In this document: positions 15,414-24,546 of the stretch, piece after piece
Position numbering within the stretch: position 1 is the stretch's first letter
Layout: each line of letters starts with the position of its first letter
Origin: UBA4874 sp002399435
Lineage (GTDB): Bacteria > Bacillota > Clostridia > Caldicoprobacterales > DTU083
Direction of reading: 5' to 3'
Length of the DNA stretch: 34,784 bases
Assembly: GCA_036823195.1 (NCBI GenBank)
Contig: DAISGI010000026.1
Location: 1 to 34,784 of the forward strand
Notes under the pieces: model-generated
Databases searched by the model: none
What the model was told of the DNA's origin: nothing
What the model saw: only the letters and a program-made list of their open reading frames with translations
Position numbers and translations under genes: made by a program

Positions 15414-16364
15414 ATTGACAGGTGAACCGTTCAGAAAAGCCCGTAAATTTTCCAAAGCTGCTTCCATTAGCCGTTGCCGGCTCTCTTTAGGTGCCCATGC
15501 AATATGCGGAGTAATGATACAGTTCCTGGCGAAAAGCAAAGGATTATCTCCATTGATGGGTTCCCTTGAGACCACATCCAGCCCTGCCGCATAGACTTTA
15601 CCGGAGTTCAGGGCCTGCGCCAGATCCTGTTCTGCGATGAGCTGACCTCTTGAAGTGTTTAACAAGATGACGCCTTTCTTCATCCTGGCTATGCTGTCCC
15701 TGTCAATCATATTCCTGGTTGAAGGGGTAAGCGGGCAGTGAAGGCTGATAACATCCGATTCTGCATACAATTCATCGAGTTCCACATTCTCTGCAAAGTC
15801 CGGGGAAATAGTCCTGGGATGGTCATTATAGAATAACACTTTCATACCCAATGATTTTGCTATCCTGGCAGTCGCTTGTCCAATGCGTCCAAATCCAATA
15901 ATGCCTATTTTTTTGCCTGAAAGCTCCATGAGCGGAAAATCCCAAAAACAAAAGTCATCATTTTTTTCCCAACGTCCTTCATGTACGGCATGGTTGTGGT
16001 GACCAACGTGATGGCAAATCTCCAGCAGCAATGCAATGGTAAACTGCGCAACCGAATCGGTACCGTAGGTAGGAATATTGGTTACCGGAATATTATGTGC
16101 CTTTGCTGTATCTATGTCTACCACGTTATATCCGGTAGCCAGTACTCCAATGTATTTCAGGTTGGAACAATTTTCGATAACTGCTTTATTGATCGGAGTT
16201 TTATTGGTGATCACGATCTCTGCATCATTGATACGCGAAATAATCCCGCTGGTATCCGTAAGGGAAGTCCGATCGTAAACTGTAAGCCTGCCCAGCTTTT
16301 TAAACCCATCCCAGCTTAGATCGCCTGGGTTTTCAGTATATCCGTCCAAAATGACAATCTCCAT
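15399..16364 (-). CDS. D-isomer-specific 2-hydroxyacid dehydrogenase (glycerate/hydroxypyruvate reductase-like)
   Basis: NAD(P)-dependent dehydrogenase of 321 residues interconverting a 2-oxoacid and a D-2-hydroxyacid. The Rossmann motif GFGRIG is at 157-162, and the catalytic triad R239 (NTSRGQL), E268 (SREPI) and H287 (TPHIAW) is intact. The family form without C-terminal ACT domains resembles glycerate dehydrogenase. It starts 4 bp after the isomerase-like gene, using a GGAGG inside that gene's end, so the two are coupled. With garR nearby (opposite strand), interconversion of glycerate and hydroxypyruvate is plausible; other short hydroxyacids are possible. Confidence 0.87.
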   Translation of the reverse strand: MEIVILDGYTENPGDLSWDGFKKLGRLTVYDRTSLTDTSGIISRINDAEIVITNKTPINKAVIENCSNLKYIGVLATGYNVVDIDTAKAHNIPVTNIPTYGTDSVAQFTIALLLEICHHVGHHNHAVHEGRWEKNDDFCFWDFPLMELSGKKIGIIGFGRIGQATARIAKSLGMKVLFYNDHPRTISPDFAENVELDELYAESDVISLHCPLTPSTRNMIDRDSIARMKKGVILLNTSRGQLIAEQDLAQALNSGKVYAAGLDVVSREPINGDNPLLFARNCIITPHIAWAPKESRQRLMEAALENLRAFLNGSPVNVVNK

Positions 16365-16368
16365 ATAT

Positions 16369-17286
16369 CTATTCCTCCAAAAGTGCCCACGCCCGGTTCA
16401 ATACTCTTTTCGCACCGGATACAACAATATCCGGGTCCTCATCCTGCCAGGGCTTTACTTCAAAAGATAATACATAGGGATTTTCTGCGTTCATAAACCC
16501 TTCGTTTTTCAGTACACGTAAAAACCCGAGTACCTGAGGAGTGTCGTTGGCTCCGTTGGGAAACCCAAAACGCTGGTGTTCATCGCCGTAGCCTTCTGCA
16601 GCAGGGTTGGAGCATACCGTGTTTCCAATGTGAAAATGAGTAATATATGGGCGCAAGGTACGTATGACAAATTCAGGAGATTCGTGAGTCATGGGAATAT
16701 GGCTCAGGTCGATCAGAAGACCAAAATTTGGATGAGTAGTCCGAACATCAGCAGCAAATCTGGCAGCATAAGGCGCCGGACCAATAAGGGAAGATTTGGC
16801 AATATCATAATCAAACACTTCAAGCTCCACCATCATTCCTTTGGCCAGGGCATAATCGCATAATGCACGGGTTGTTTTAAGCAGCTGTGCATAAGCCTGG
16901 CTTTTTGTTTCCGGGTTCCACTTGCCTGCTAAAAACGCTACTTCCCTTGCCCCCAGCTCTTCGGCTTCATCTATCGCATCCATTAATGTGTTTTCCGCTT
17001 TTTTCCGCCCACATTCGTCCGGATGGTTGGGATTCAGCCCTGTTGTGAGCAAGCGCGGCTGTGCGCCATAACATACTTTCAGGTGAGCCGTTCCAAGCAT
17101 TTTGGCGGCTTGCTTTCGCATGGAAGCGTCTTTGATCCAGTTTACTTCAATCGCATCAAAATACTCATCCGTTGAGACCTTTCGGATAGATTCCAGTATA
17201 TGGGGATCCTCTCCACGCAGATTATCCGGCCACGCCATAAAACCAACAATTCCTACCTGAAAATACTTATGAATGGACTCTTTCAC
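16369..17286 (-). CDS. Xylose-isomerase-like TIM barrel protein (sugar phosphate isomerase/epimerase family)
   Basis: 305-residue TIM barrel of the AP-endonuclease-2/xylose isomerase-like superfamily, whose members isomerise or epimerise keto sugars and hydroxypyruvate. Four likely metal ligands sit on successive strands: E156 (VELEVFD), D193 (LLIDLSH), H219 (HFHIGN) and E276 (LSFEVKP). The start is GTG, overlapping the ftsH stop by four bases (GTGA), with AGGAGGAG upstream, so translation is coupled to ftsH. The next gene is a hydroxyacid dehydrogenase. A hydroxypyruvate isomerase-like role linked to glycerate metabolism is a reasonable guess, not shown by the sequence. Confidence 0.75.
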   Translation of the reverse strand: MKESIHKYFQVGIVGFMAWPDNLRGEDPHILESIRKVSTDEYFDAIEVNWIKDASMRKQAAKMLGTAHLKVCYGAQPRLLTTGLNPNHPDECGRKKAENTLMDAIDEAEELGAREVAFLAGKWNPETKSQAYAQLLKTTRALCDYALAKGMMVELEVFDYDIAKSSLIGPAPYAARFAADVRTTHPNFGLLIDLSHIPMTHESPEFVIRTLRPYITHFHIGNTVCSNPAAEGYGDEHQRFGFPNGANDTPQVLGFLRVLKNEGFMNAENPYVLSFEVKPWQDEDPDIVVSGAKRVLNRAWALLEE

Positions 17287-19340
17287 TTTAAGTCTCCTCC
17301 TGTTTCCTCTTCCTGGCCGGCCTTTTCCTGTTCCTCGCGGAGCAGTTTCATGAATTCCTCGCCGGTAATATTCTCCTTTTCCAGCAAGTATTCTGCTATT
17401 CTGCTGAGAGGCTTTTTACTTTCCTCCAGCAGTTTCGTGGCCTTTTGCTGACATTCCGCCAGGATCCTGCGCACCTCGTCGTCGATGGCAGCGCCGGTCT
17501 GTTCGGAACAATTGGAAATATTGCGCCCATTCAGGTATTGATTCTGGGTCTGCTCCAGTTCCATGGGACCGAACGTATCGCTCATGCCGTACTGGGTCAC
17601 CATGTTCCGCGCCAGCTTGGTAGCCCGCTCGATGTCGTTGGAAGCTCCGGTGGTGACTTCGCCGAACTGAATGGATTCAGCTGCGCGTCCTCCCAGCAGG
17701 GCGGTAATCTGTGCCAGCAACTCCGAACGCGTCATCAGATAACGTTCTTCCTCGGGTACGTTCATGGTGTATCCCAGGCTGCCCATGGTCCGCGGCACAA
17801 TGGTGATCTTCTGAACCGGCATGCCGTTTTTCTGCAGAGCGCTGACCAGTGCATGCCCGACTTCATGATAGGCAACCATCTGACGCTCTTTTGGATTCAT
17901 GACCCGGTCCTTTTTCTCCTTGCCGGCAATGACGACTTCCACTGCTTCCATCAGATCTGCCTGCGTCACGGCGGATCGCTTATCCCGAACGGCCACCAGC
18001 GCCCCTTCGTTGATCATGTTGGCCAGATCCGCGCCGGTGGCGCCGGACGTTGCCAGAGCAATGTCGTGCAGACTGACTTCGGGATCCATCTTTACTTTGG
18101 CAGCATGAACCTTCAGGATGGCTTCGCGTCCCCTCAGGTCCGGTCTTTCCACGATAATGCGCCGGTCAAACCGGCCTGGCCGCAGCAGCGCCGGATCCAA
18201 TACTTCCGGCCGGTTGGTGGCAGCCAGGACGACAATACCCAGACCGCTGCCGAATCCGTCCATTTCCGCCAGAAGCTGATTCAGTGTTTGCTCCCGCTCA
18301 TCGTTGGAGCCTAGCTGGTTATCCCTGCTTTTTCCGATGGCGTCAATTTCATCGATGAAGATAATGCAGGGCGCTTTTTTCTTGGCCTCTTCAAACAGAT
18401 CCCTTACGCGGGAAGCGCCCACGCCGACAAACATCTCCACAAACTCACTTCCGGAGATGAAGAAAAACGGCACTCCGGCTTCTCCGGCCACGGCTTTTGC
18501 CAACAGGGTTTTCCCGGTGCCGGGAGGGCCGACCAGCAACGCGCCTTTTGGCTGCTTTGCACCGATTTCCTGATATCGTCCGGGGTTATGCAGAATATCC
18601 ACCATTTCCAGAAGGCTTTCCTTGGCTTCATCCTGGCCTGCCACATCGCTGAATCGGACACCGCTGTCCTTTTCCATATGATACTCCCTGGCTCTGCTTT
18701 TGCCTGCGCCGAAAATACCTCCGCCTGCTCCCGGACCGCGGTCCCCGATCCGTTTCATGAATCTCCGGACCACGAAGAAATAAATCAGGTACAGAATCAG
18801 GGTGGGGAGGATCCATACGGTAATAAAGTATTGAAGCAGGGAAGGACCGGAGGAGGTATCGATTTTATAAAAGGCAACATGGTTGTCGTTCAGGCGTTTT
18901 ACCAGATCGGGATCCTGAACGGTCACGGTGCAATATTCATCTCCTGCAGAAGGTGCCTTGCCTTTTTTCCGCCCTTCCGGATACAGGATTTTCTCCACTT
19001 TGGAAAGGTCCGCATCTTTTGCAACGGTTACCTGTATTTCTTCTTCACTCAGCTGGGCCTGACTGATATTGCCGCTTTCCACCAGCTGTATGAACTGGCT
19101 GTATGCTATTTGATACTTGGCTTTCTGTCCTCTGTTTGCAAAAAAAATATTGGTCAGGGAGGCAATCAGAAACATGATCATCAGGATATTGAACAGATTG
19201 GGGCCCTGCGGTGCCCTGGATCCGGGGCCTTTGCCGGAATATCCGGTATTGTTTTGCCCGTTGTCCGGCCCGGTTGATTTCATCTGATTCTCATTTGGGT
19301 GATCCTGTTTCTCATTCTCTTGTTTCCTGGAGAATTTCAT
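17283..19340 (-). CDS. ftsH: ATP-dependent zinc metalloprotease FtsH
   Basis: Membrane-anchored AAA+ protease that extracts and degrades membrane and regulatory proteins. The 685 residues show a Lys/Asn/Gly-rich cytoplasmic N-tail (1-47), helix 1 (about 49-67), an extracytoplasmic domain, helix 2 (about 171-191), Walker A GPPGTGKT (271-278), pore loop FVGVG (304-308), Walker B IIFIDE (326-331), SRH ending GRFDRR, and the zinc site HEVGH (492-496). AAGGAG lies 6 bp before the ATG. Oddly, its stop overlaps the start of a sugar-isomerase-like gene. This may be an extra ftsH copy in the genome; that cannot be judged from this window. Confidence 0.96.
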   Translation of the reverse strand: MKFSRKQENEKQDHPNENQMKSTGPDNGQNNTGYSGKGPGSRAPQGPNLFNILMIMFLIASLTNIFFANRGQKAKYQIAYSQFIQLVESGNISQAQLSEEEIQVTVAKDADLSKVEKILYPEGRKKGKAPSAGDEYCTVTVQDPDLVKRLNDNHVAFYKIDTSSGPSLLQYFITVWILPTLILYLIYFFVVRRFMKRIGDRGPGAGGGIFGAGKSRAREYHMEKDSGVRFSDVAGQDEAKESLLEMVDILHNPGRYQEIGAKQPKGALLVGPPGTGKTLLAKAVAGEAGVPFFFISGSEFVEMFVGVGASRVRDLFEEAKKKAPCIIFIDEIDAIGKSRDNQLGSNDEREQTLNQLLAEMDGFGSGLGIVVLAATNRPEVLDPALLRPGRFDRRIIVERPDLRGREAILKVHAAKVKMDPEVSLHDIALATSGATGADLANMINEGALVAVRDKRSAVTQADLMEAVEVVIAGKEKKDRVMNPKERQMVAYHEVGHALVSALQKNGMPVQKITIVPRTMGSLGYTMNVPEEERYLMTRSELLAQITALLGGRAAESIQFGEVTTGASNDIERATKLARNMVTQYGMSDTFGPMELEQTQNQYLNGRNISNCSEQTGAAIDDEVRRILAECQQKATKLLEESKKPLSRIAEYLLEKENITGEEFMKLLREEQEKAGQEEETGGDLK

Positions 19341-19416
19341 TTTTTGCTCCTTTCTCAGAAGGCTCCTTTGGTCCCTTTCTGAATCCGTTTTTCCGGATCT
19401 GTAAGGTACTGGTACT

Positions 19417-19425
19417 ATTATACCA
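19417..19425 (-). promoter_or_regulatory. Extended -10 promoter of ftsH
   Basis: On the minus strand TGG-TATAAT gives an extended -10 (TATAAT at 19422-19417), about 80 bp before ftsH. No strong -35 is seen. Repeated GGTAC/GTACC motifs overlap the start site and could be an operator. The same ATGGTATAATA string occurs at the end of the window. Confidence 0.6.
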
Positions 19426-19447
19426 TAAAATAGATCAATGCTGACAT

Positions 19448-19473
19448 AAAAAAATGCCGGCAGGAAAGCCGGC
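19448..19473 (-). terminator. Intrinsic terminator after the GH76-like gene
   Basis: GCCGGC at 19456-19461 and 19468-19473 form a GC-rich hairpin, followed on the minus strand by seven T. It starts 6 bp after the stop codon and separates this gene from the ftsH promoter. Confidence 0.9.
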
Positions 19474-19478
19474 TCAAT

Positions 19479-20525
19479 TTATCGTATGAAATTCGGGGTA
19501 TTCTGGTATAGCGCAACGGCTGCCGAGGCACTCCAGGCGGTTGTTTTGTCACTGTCCCGGGTTTTCTCTGCCCATCGGGTGCCGGTGATCCCGGATTCAC
19601 TTCGATTTTCCCATGCCGTACGGGCATTTCGCTGCAGCCATTGTGCGTATTGCGGGCTGGGGTGAGCTTCCAGGAAATAATTCAGCCATCTGGTCAGGAT
19701 CCCCTTGAAGCCAGGCAAATCCGCTCCGCCTTCCTCGTTGTTCATGACTTTGCCCCGGTACATGGTTTCCATTGCGTAATTGGCGGCCCGGTCCGCATCC
19801 TTTATATATTGTTCGTTTCCGTTATGTTCATACAGTAAGGTGCACATTCCGATGAATGTTCCCTGATTATAGGTGGAAGCCCATGTATTCTTTTCTCCGC
19901 ATACCGGGTAAGCATCGTCTACATGCCCCGTATCCGGCTCATAAAGATTTGCCCTTTCCCACGCATAAAGATTTCCTGCCTTTTCAAAATAGCTTTCTTC
20001 CCGGAAAGCGGTGCCAAGCAAACAGGCTGCAATGGCTCCCGGTCCGTTCACGCAGGCGTTTTTGGTCCGGTTATCCGTTCTCCACCACAATCCGCCGCCA
20101 AGATCCTTGCTCCACGCCCTGGCAAATGCATTGTCAAAGTTTATTTTCGCGGTGTTCAAATATTTCCGATCTCCGGTTTCCAAATACATTCTGGCACAGG
20201 CAATCACTATCCACATGATATCATCATTATAGGCATTTTTAGCCCACCAGCCATTTTCTTCCTTATGTTTCCAGTCCACCAGAAAACCTTCGTAAAGGTG
20301 ATCCATTATTTTTCTGTAACGGTCTTCCCCGGTACGGTGGTATGCATCCACAACGATCTCAATCATTTCGGCTTCTGTCCAAAAGTCCATGGCGAATCGA
20401 TGGAAGTGGCTTTTGGAATCATAGGTATAGTATTGATCCATAAATGCGCTAAATCCATCCCAGGCTATTTTATCAAAGTCCAATGTATCTACCGTTGTCT
20501 GAACAACTGCTGTTTTCTGTTTCAT
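19479..20525 (-). CDS. GH76-like alpha-1,6-mannanase family protein, cytosolic
   Basis: Glycoside hydrolase of the (alpha/alpha)6-barrel GH76 type, 348 residues from the ATG at 20525. That start has AAGGAG 7 bp upstream and is preferred over an earlier in-frame ATG (20546). GH76 enzymes cleave alpha-1,6-mannosidic bonds, with two adjacent catalytic aspartates; NAYNDDIMW supplies D101 and D102. WWRTDNRTKNACVNGPGAIAACLLG and STYNQGTFIGMCTLLYE also suit the family. There is no signal peptide, so it should act inside the cell on imported oligosaccharides, presumably those taken up by the transporter encoded just upstream. It has its own promoter and terminator. Confidence 0.82.
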   Translation of the reverse strand: MKQKTAVVQTTVDTLDFDKIAWDGFSAFMDQYYTYDSKSHFHRFAMDFWTEAEMIEIVVDAYHRTGEDRYRKIMDHLYEGFLVDWKHKEENGWWAKNAYNDDIMWIVIACARMYLETGDRKYLNTAKINFDNAFARAWSKDLGGGLWWRTDNRTKNACVNGPGAIAACLLGTAFREESYFEKAGNLYAWERANLYEPDTGHVDDAYPVCGEKNTWASTYNQGTFIGMCTLLYEHNGNEQYIKDADRAANYAMETMYRGKVMNNEEGGADLPGFKGILTRWLNYFLEAHPSPQYAQWLQRNARTAWENRSESGITGTRWAEKTRDSDKTTAWSASAAVALYQNTPNFIR

Positions 20526-20567
20526 CCACTCACTCCTTGGTGTCAAATGTATCAGCTTATATAACCT

Positions 20568-20608
20568 ATTATAACATATATATAATCATACTTTATTTGA
20601 TATGTCAA
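20568..20608 (-). promoter_or_regulatory. Promoter region of the GH76-like gene
   Basis: On the minus strand TGT-TATAAT (TATAAT at 20573-20568) is an extended -10 about 45 bp upstream of the start. A TTGACA (20608-20603) lies further up, 29 bp from that -10. It is better spaced for a weaker TATATA (18 bp), so two overlapping promoters are possible. Confidence 0.55.
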
Positions 20609-20711
20609 TATATTCTTTGCTGTTTTTGAACACATCATTTACAGAAAAGAAAGCGAAAGCAGATCGTGGACAAGTGAATGGACGGAAAAACAAAGACAGG
20701 GAAAAGGAAAG

Positions 20712-20751
20712 GGAGAAAAAGAAGAAGGGAGGAGCGATTGGGACTCCTCCC
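20712..20751 (-). terminator. Terminator after the LplB-LplC-binding protein operon
   Basis: GGGAGGAG (20727-20734) and CTCCTCCC (20744-20751) form a perfect 8-bp stem. On the minus strand it is followed by a pyrimidine tract TTCTTCTTTTTC, just after the binding-protein stop. Confidence 0.75.
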
Positions 20752-20766
20752 TGTCAATGTATACTG

Positions 20767-22476
20767 TTATTTGGCATACCGACCTTTCGTGAGTTGTGTT
20801 CCGATTTTATCCACGTTGGCCCGGTAGACAGTGCCCGCCTTTTTTTCCACGGCGGCGATCCCGTTTTTATCGGCAAACTTCAGGATATCGTCAAACATGG
20901 CTTCCGCTTCCTCTTTGGACTTTGCCATCATGACTTTCGGCAGTTGTTCGCCGATATTATCCTCCACCAGGGTTTTGTTGATCCCTTCCGGATCGGTGGG
21001 CTTGATATCGTCGGTCAGTCCGACAAATTCATCGGTGATCCACTTGATGGGGGTCTGCAGATTAGCCTGGTTGCTGACAATCCAGCTTTGTTTGTCGGGG
21101 GGCATCTTTGCATTCATTGCATATTTCAGTTTATCGATGCTGTCGGCAAATCCCGGCTCCATCCAGAACCATAGTCCCAGTGCATTGACCTCATCCGCCG
21201 TCAGCTCGTTTTCTGGCTTTTTCAGGATGGGCAGGCCGTTTTCATCCAGTTTATCCCACAGATGTCCCTGGGGCCCGTACATCAGCAGCTGTGCCGCCTC
21301 CGGTGTAAAGAAAAACGATCGGAGATCAAATATCCTCTGCGGATTTTTCGCTTTTTTGGTAATGACGATCCCGCTTCCTCCCACTGTGTTGCTCCATTCC
21401 CCGTAAATATCATTCGGGGACAATCCCTTTGCCGGGGGGAACAGATTGGGCAGGACCATCTCGTAGGAGTCCCCCGGATGGTTCTGCATGTAGATTTTAC
21501 GGAATTTGTTGGTATCATCCTTGGATTGATCGTAGAACAACAGTCCGTTGCGCCCGGCGACCATTTTTTCCAGAACCTGGTCGCCGTTGTCGGTAAACTG
21601 GGTTTCGGAGATCAGGCCGTTTCGCCACCATCTGTTAATTTCCAGGACAGCCTCCTTAAACAGGGGATCCCGGAAAAGCAGCTTATATTTGCCATCCAGT
21701 ACGGTATACCAGCCGTCCCGCACACCGCCATAGGACCGGTAGAAGGCATCCAGCAGTATGCCGCCGTCTCCGCCTTCTGCGAACTGTACCGGAGTCACGC
21801 TCAGGCCGTCCGCCGTCTTTGGTACCTCGTCCCGTACCTTGCACGCATATTGGTAGAGGTCGTCCAAGGTCTCCAGTTTGGGGCTGCCCAGCTTTTTATA
21901 GATACTGTCCACATACATCCATGCCATGTTTCCTCCGGTGTGATCGGACCTGGCCCATTGCGGGATGATGTAGAGCTTCCCGTCCACCTTCAGCATTTCA
22001 CGGGTGGATTCCAGGAGATTCTGCTCCAGTGTTGGGTTTTTTTTCATATAGGGCTCCAGTGGCTGCAGCATGCCCAGCTCAATCATCTTCAGATAGTCCT
22101 GGTTCCGGTCCATGAAAATGGAGTCCGGCAAATCCCCGGAAGTGATCAGGGTATTCAATTTAGCCTTCGCATCGGTATCCGGTTTGGAGAATTCTATGTT
22201 GACATTGAATTTCTTCTGCATATATTTGGAGACTTCATCCTTGCCCCATTCCTTCAGATCCCACCAGTCATAATTGTAATAATGGGTATAGGTGTAGGGC
22301 GTAAGGTCCTCTTCCTTCGCTTTGTCATTCGTTTTCGAATCCGTGGAATCCTTCGTATTCGTCTTGCCGGTATTTTCCGGGGACTTTTGATCGGGCCCGC
22401 TTTTCCGGCAGGCAGCAAACATCAGGACGGCAGTCAGAACAATGGCGATCAGACAAACAAATCGACTTTTTTTCAT
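20767..22476 (-). CDS. Sugar ABC transporter substrate-binding lipoprotein
   Basis: LplA-type family 1 solute-binding lipoprotein, 569 residues, third gene of a transporter operon. The ATG at 22476 lies 10 bp after GGAGG; a GTG 9 bp earlier abuts the ribosome site and is rejected. The signal ends in MFAAC with lipidation at C23. It is the same length as the orphan protein at 3258-4967 and mostly identical by eye, including the C-terminal GTQLTKGRYAK. The sequence just upstream (GGATGCTGxGATTxCTTxCAA...ATGGAGGTGT) is also shared, so the orphan copy probably arose from this gene. The ligand is probably a mannose-containing or other oligosaccharide, given the GH76-like gene downstream (inference). 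Confidence 0.92.
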   Translation of the reverse strand: MKKSRFVCLIAIVLTAVLMFAACRKSGPDQKSPENTGKTNTKDSTDSKTNDKAKEEDLTPYTYTHYYNYDWWDLKEWGKDEVSKYMQKKFNVNIEFSKPDTDAKAKLNTLITSGDLPDSIFMDRNQDYLKMIELGMLQPLEPYMKKNPTLEQNLLESTREMLKVDGKLYIIPQWARSDHTGGNMAWMYVDSIYKKLGSPKLETLDDLYQYACKVRDEVPKTADGLSVTPVQFAEGGDGGILLDAFYRSYGGVRDGWYTVLDGKYKLLFRDPLFKEAVLEINRWWRNGLISETQFTDNGDQVLEKMVAGRNGLLFYDQSKDDTNKFRKIYMQNHPGDSYEMVLPNLFPPAKGLSPNDIYGEWSNTVGGSGIVITKKAKNPQRIFDLRSFFFTPEAAQLLMYGPQGHLWDKLDENGLPILKKPENELTADEVNALGLWFWMEPGFADSIDKLKYAMNAKMPPDKQSWIVSNQANLQTPIKWITDEFVGLTDDIKPTDPEGINKTLVEDNIGEQLPKVMMAKSKEEAEAMFDDILKFADKNGIAAVEKKAGTVYRANVDKIGTQLTKGRYAK

Positions 22477-22539
22477 TTTCTTCACACCTCCATTATTTTT
22501 TGCAAGAAATCACAGCATCCGGGATGCCGGTTTCAGCCT

Positions 22540-23451
22540 TTAGCCCTTCAGCGATCCGACCATGATTCCCTTGATAAAATAGCGCTGCAGGAACGGATAC
22601 ACCAGGATGATCGGCACTACGGTGACAATCATGGTTGCCATGGTAATGGACCGCACATTGACCTTTTTCCCTTTTGCCACATTGGAAAGATCCACGCCGC
22701 CGCCCTGGTTGGCTGCCTGCGCCAGCTGTTCGGCGAACTTTGCTTCGTTGATGATGTTCATCAGTACGGACTGCATCGGCTTCAGCTCCTGTTTGGTAAC
22801 ATACATGGCAGCGTCATACCAGGAATTCCATTGAAAGACTCCCACAAAAAGCGCTATGGTTGCAACAATCGGAGTGGAAATGGGGAGAATGATCTTAAAG
22901 AACACGGTAATATAATTGGCACCGTCTATTCTGGCAGACTCCTCCAGATCCGGAGGGATCCCCTGAAAATAGGTCCGCATCAATATCATGTTCCAGATAT
23001 TCACCAGATTTGGAATGATGTAAACCCAAAAGGAGTTCATCAGACCCAGGGAGCGCAGCAAAAAATAAAAGGGTACCAGACCGCCGCCGAAGTACATTGG
23101 AATGATACACAGGATGGTATAGAGCTTTCTCCCTTTCAGATGGCGGTGAGCCATGCCAAACGCGAACAGGGAAGTCAGAAGCAGCCCTCCCAAAGTCCCG
23201 ATTACCGTTCTGCCTATAGTCACAAGATATGCCGTATAGATTTTTTCATTGGTAAACACCAGCTCGTAGTTTCGTGTGGTCGGCACTCTCGGGAAAAAGG
23301 TGATTCCTCCTCTCACCGTATCATCCGCATCGTTCAGGGATATGGCCAGGGAATTGACAAACGGATAAAGAGTGATTAAGAGGACAAGAGTCATAAGAAT
23401 CACCACGAGGATGTCAAATAGGGTATACCATATATTGGCCTTTTTAATCAC
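22540..23451 (-). CDS. Sugar ABC transporter permease (LplC/MalG type)
   Basis: Inner-membrane permease of a CUT1 carbohydrate importer, 303 residues and about six helices. The GTG at 23451 is chosen because GGGAGG lies 8 bp upstream; a GTG nine bases earlier overlaps that site. The cytoplasmic EAA loop (EESARIDGANY...ILP) contacts the ATPase, and the C-terminal FLQRYFIKGIMVGSLKG ending is typical of the subfamily. It pairs with the LplB-type permease encoded 25 bp upstream and the binding protein encoded downstream. No ATPase gene is present, as is usual for these systems, which share a common MsmK-like ATPase. Confidence 0.93.
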   Translation of the reverse strand: MIKKANIWYTLFDILVVILMTLVLLITLYPFVNSLAISLNDADDTVRGGITFFPRVPTTRNYELVFTNEKIYTAYLVTIGRTVIGTLGGLLLTSLFAFGMAHRHLKGRKLYTILCIIPMYFGGGLVPFYFLLRSLGLMNSFWVYIIPNLVNIWNMILMRTYFQGIPPDLEESARIDGANYITVFFKIILPISTPIVATIALFVGVFQWNSWYDAAMYVTKQELKPMQSVLMNIINEAKFAEQLAQAANQGGGVDLSNVAKGKKVNVRSITMATMIVTVVPIILVYPFLQRYFIKGIMVGSLKG

Positions 23452-23475
23452 GCAAACCACCTCCCAATCTGTTAT

Positions 23476-24477
23476 TTACAGCACGCTGGTACCCGATATT
23501 TTTCCTGCGATTTTATTGGCGGCCAACAGGAGCAGAATGTTCACCGCAGACTTGAACAAACCGGCTGCGGCGCCAAAGGAATATCGGGATTCCCGCAGTC
23601 CCACCCGGTACACATAGGTATCCAGTACATCTGCATGGGAACGCAAAAGCGGGTTCGTCATCTGATTGGTCAGCATCATGATCTGATCAAAGTTTGCGTT
23701 CAGGAGGCCGCCGATATTGAAGACAAAGAGCAGCACAATGGTCGGTAATATGGTAGCAATGGTGATGTGCCACATCTTGGTAAATCTTCCCGCACCATCT
23801 ATTTCTGCAGCTTCATATAGCTGCGCATCTACAGATGAAATAGCTGCAAAATAAATTATTGAATTCCATCCAAGCCCTTTCCATAAGTCCGTGAGTACGG
23901 ACATTCCCCAGAAGTACTCTGCTTTTCCAAAGAAATGGATCGGTTTTTGGATAATGCCCATTCCCACCAGGGCGGAGTTGACGGCACCATTGTCCACCGA
24001 AAAGAAGTCGAACATTAGAGCAGCCGCAACGACCCAGGAAATAAAATGCGGAAGGTAACTGATTGTCTGTACTGCTTTTTTAAAATGTTTTCCCATCAAT
24101 TCATTCAGCAGGACTGCAAAAAGGATGGGAGCGGGGAAATTGATCACTGTTTTCAAAAGGCTGATTACCAGCGTGTTTCGCATCACGATCGGGATATTCG
24201 GATCCTGCAGCAGGGTCTTGAAATGCCGGAACCCCACCCAGGGGCTGAGACCTGGGAAATCCCCGAGCTGGAAGTCCTGAAATCCCATCAATACGCCATA
24301 CATGGGAATGTAGGAAAAAATCACAATGAGAAAGATCGCAGGAATGACCAGGACCTGAAGGTCCGCCTGCTTGAGAAAATCCCTGAAGAAGCTTTCTCTT
24401 TCTTTCGTATTGCGGTTACTGTTTTTCTCGCCTCTGACGTTCAGGGAATTTTGTATGGCTGACTGTTTGCCTGGCAT
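23476..24477 (-). CDS. Sugar ABC transporter permease (LplB type)
   Basis: First gene of the transporter operon, 333 residues, partner permease of the LplC-like protein. The ATG at 24477 follows AAGGAGG; the frame is open further up, but without a comparable site. A charged cytoplasmic N-tail precedes the first helix (LQVLVIPAIFLIVIFSYIPMYG). The IPMYGVLMGFQDF segment and the EAA loop (YEAAEIDGAGRF) identify the LplB/polysaccharide permease subfamily. No ATPase is encoded nearby. A short potential leader peptide ORF lies upstream. Confidence 0.93.
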   Translation of the reverse strand: MPGKQSAIQNSLNVRGEKNSNRNTKERESFFRDFLKQADLQVLVIPAIFLIVIFSYIPMYGVLMGFQDFQLGDFPGLSPWVGFRHFKTLLQDPNIPIVMRNTLVISLLKTVINFPAPILFAVLLNELMGKHFKKAVQTISYLPHFISWVVAAALMFDFFSVDNGAVNSALVGMGIIQKPIHFFGKAEYFWGMSVLTDLWKGLGWNSIIYFAAISSVDAQLYEAAEIDGAGRFTKMWHITIATILPTIVLLFVFNIGGLLNANFDQIMMLTNQMTNPLLRSHADVLDTYVYRVGLRESRYSFGAAAGLFKSAVNILLLLAANKIAGKISGTSVL

Positions 24478-24546
24478 GGGAAACCTCCTTCCTTTCTGCC
24501 TATAACCGGCAGGAGCCTTTGGTTTTATGCCGCGTGACATGGCGCC

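Noticed and set aside
17445..18314. A 289-codon plus-strand frame opposite ftsH
   Set aside because: It is antisense to the AAA and protease domains of FtsH, with no motif of its own.
21262..23379. A 705-codon open frame on the plus strand, opposite the binding protein and LplC-type permease
   Set aside because: It is antisense to two genes with clear family motifs, has no recognisable domain, and reflects codon bias on the coding strand.
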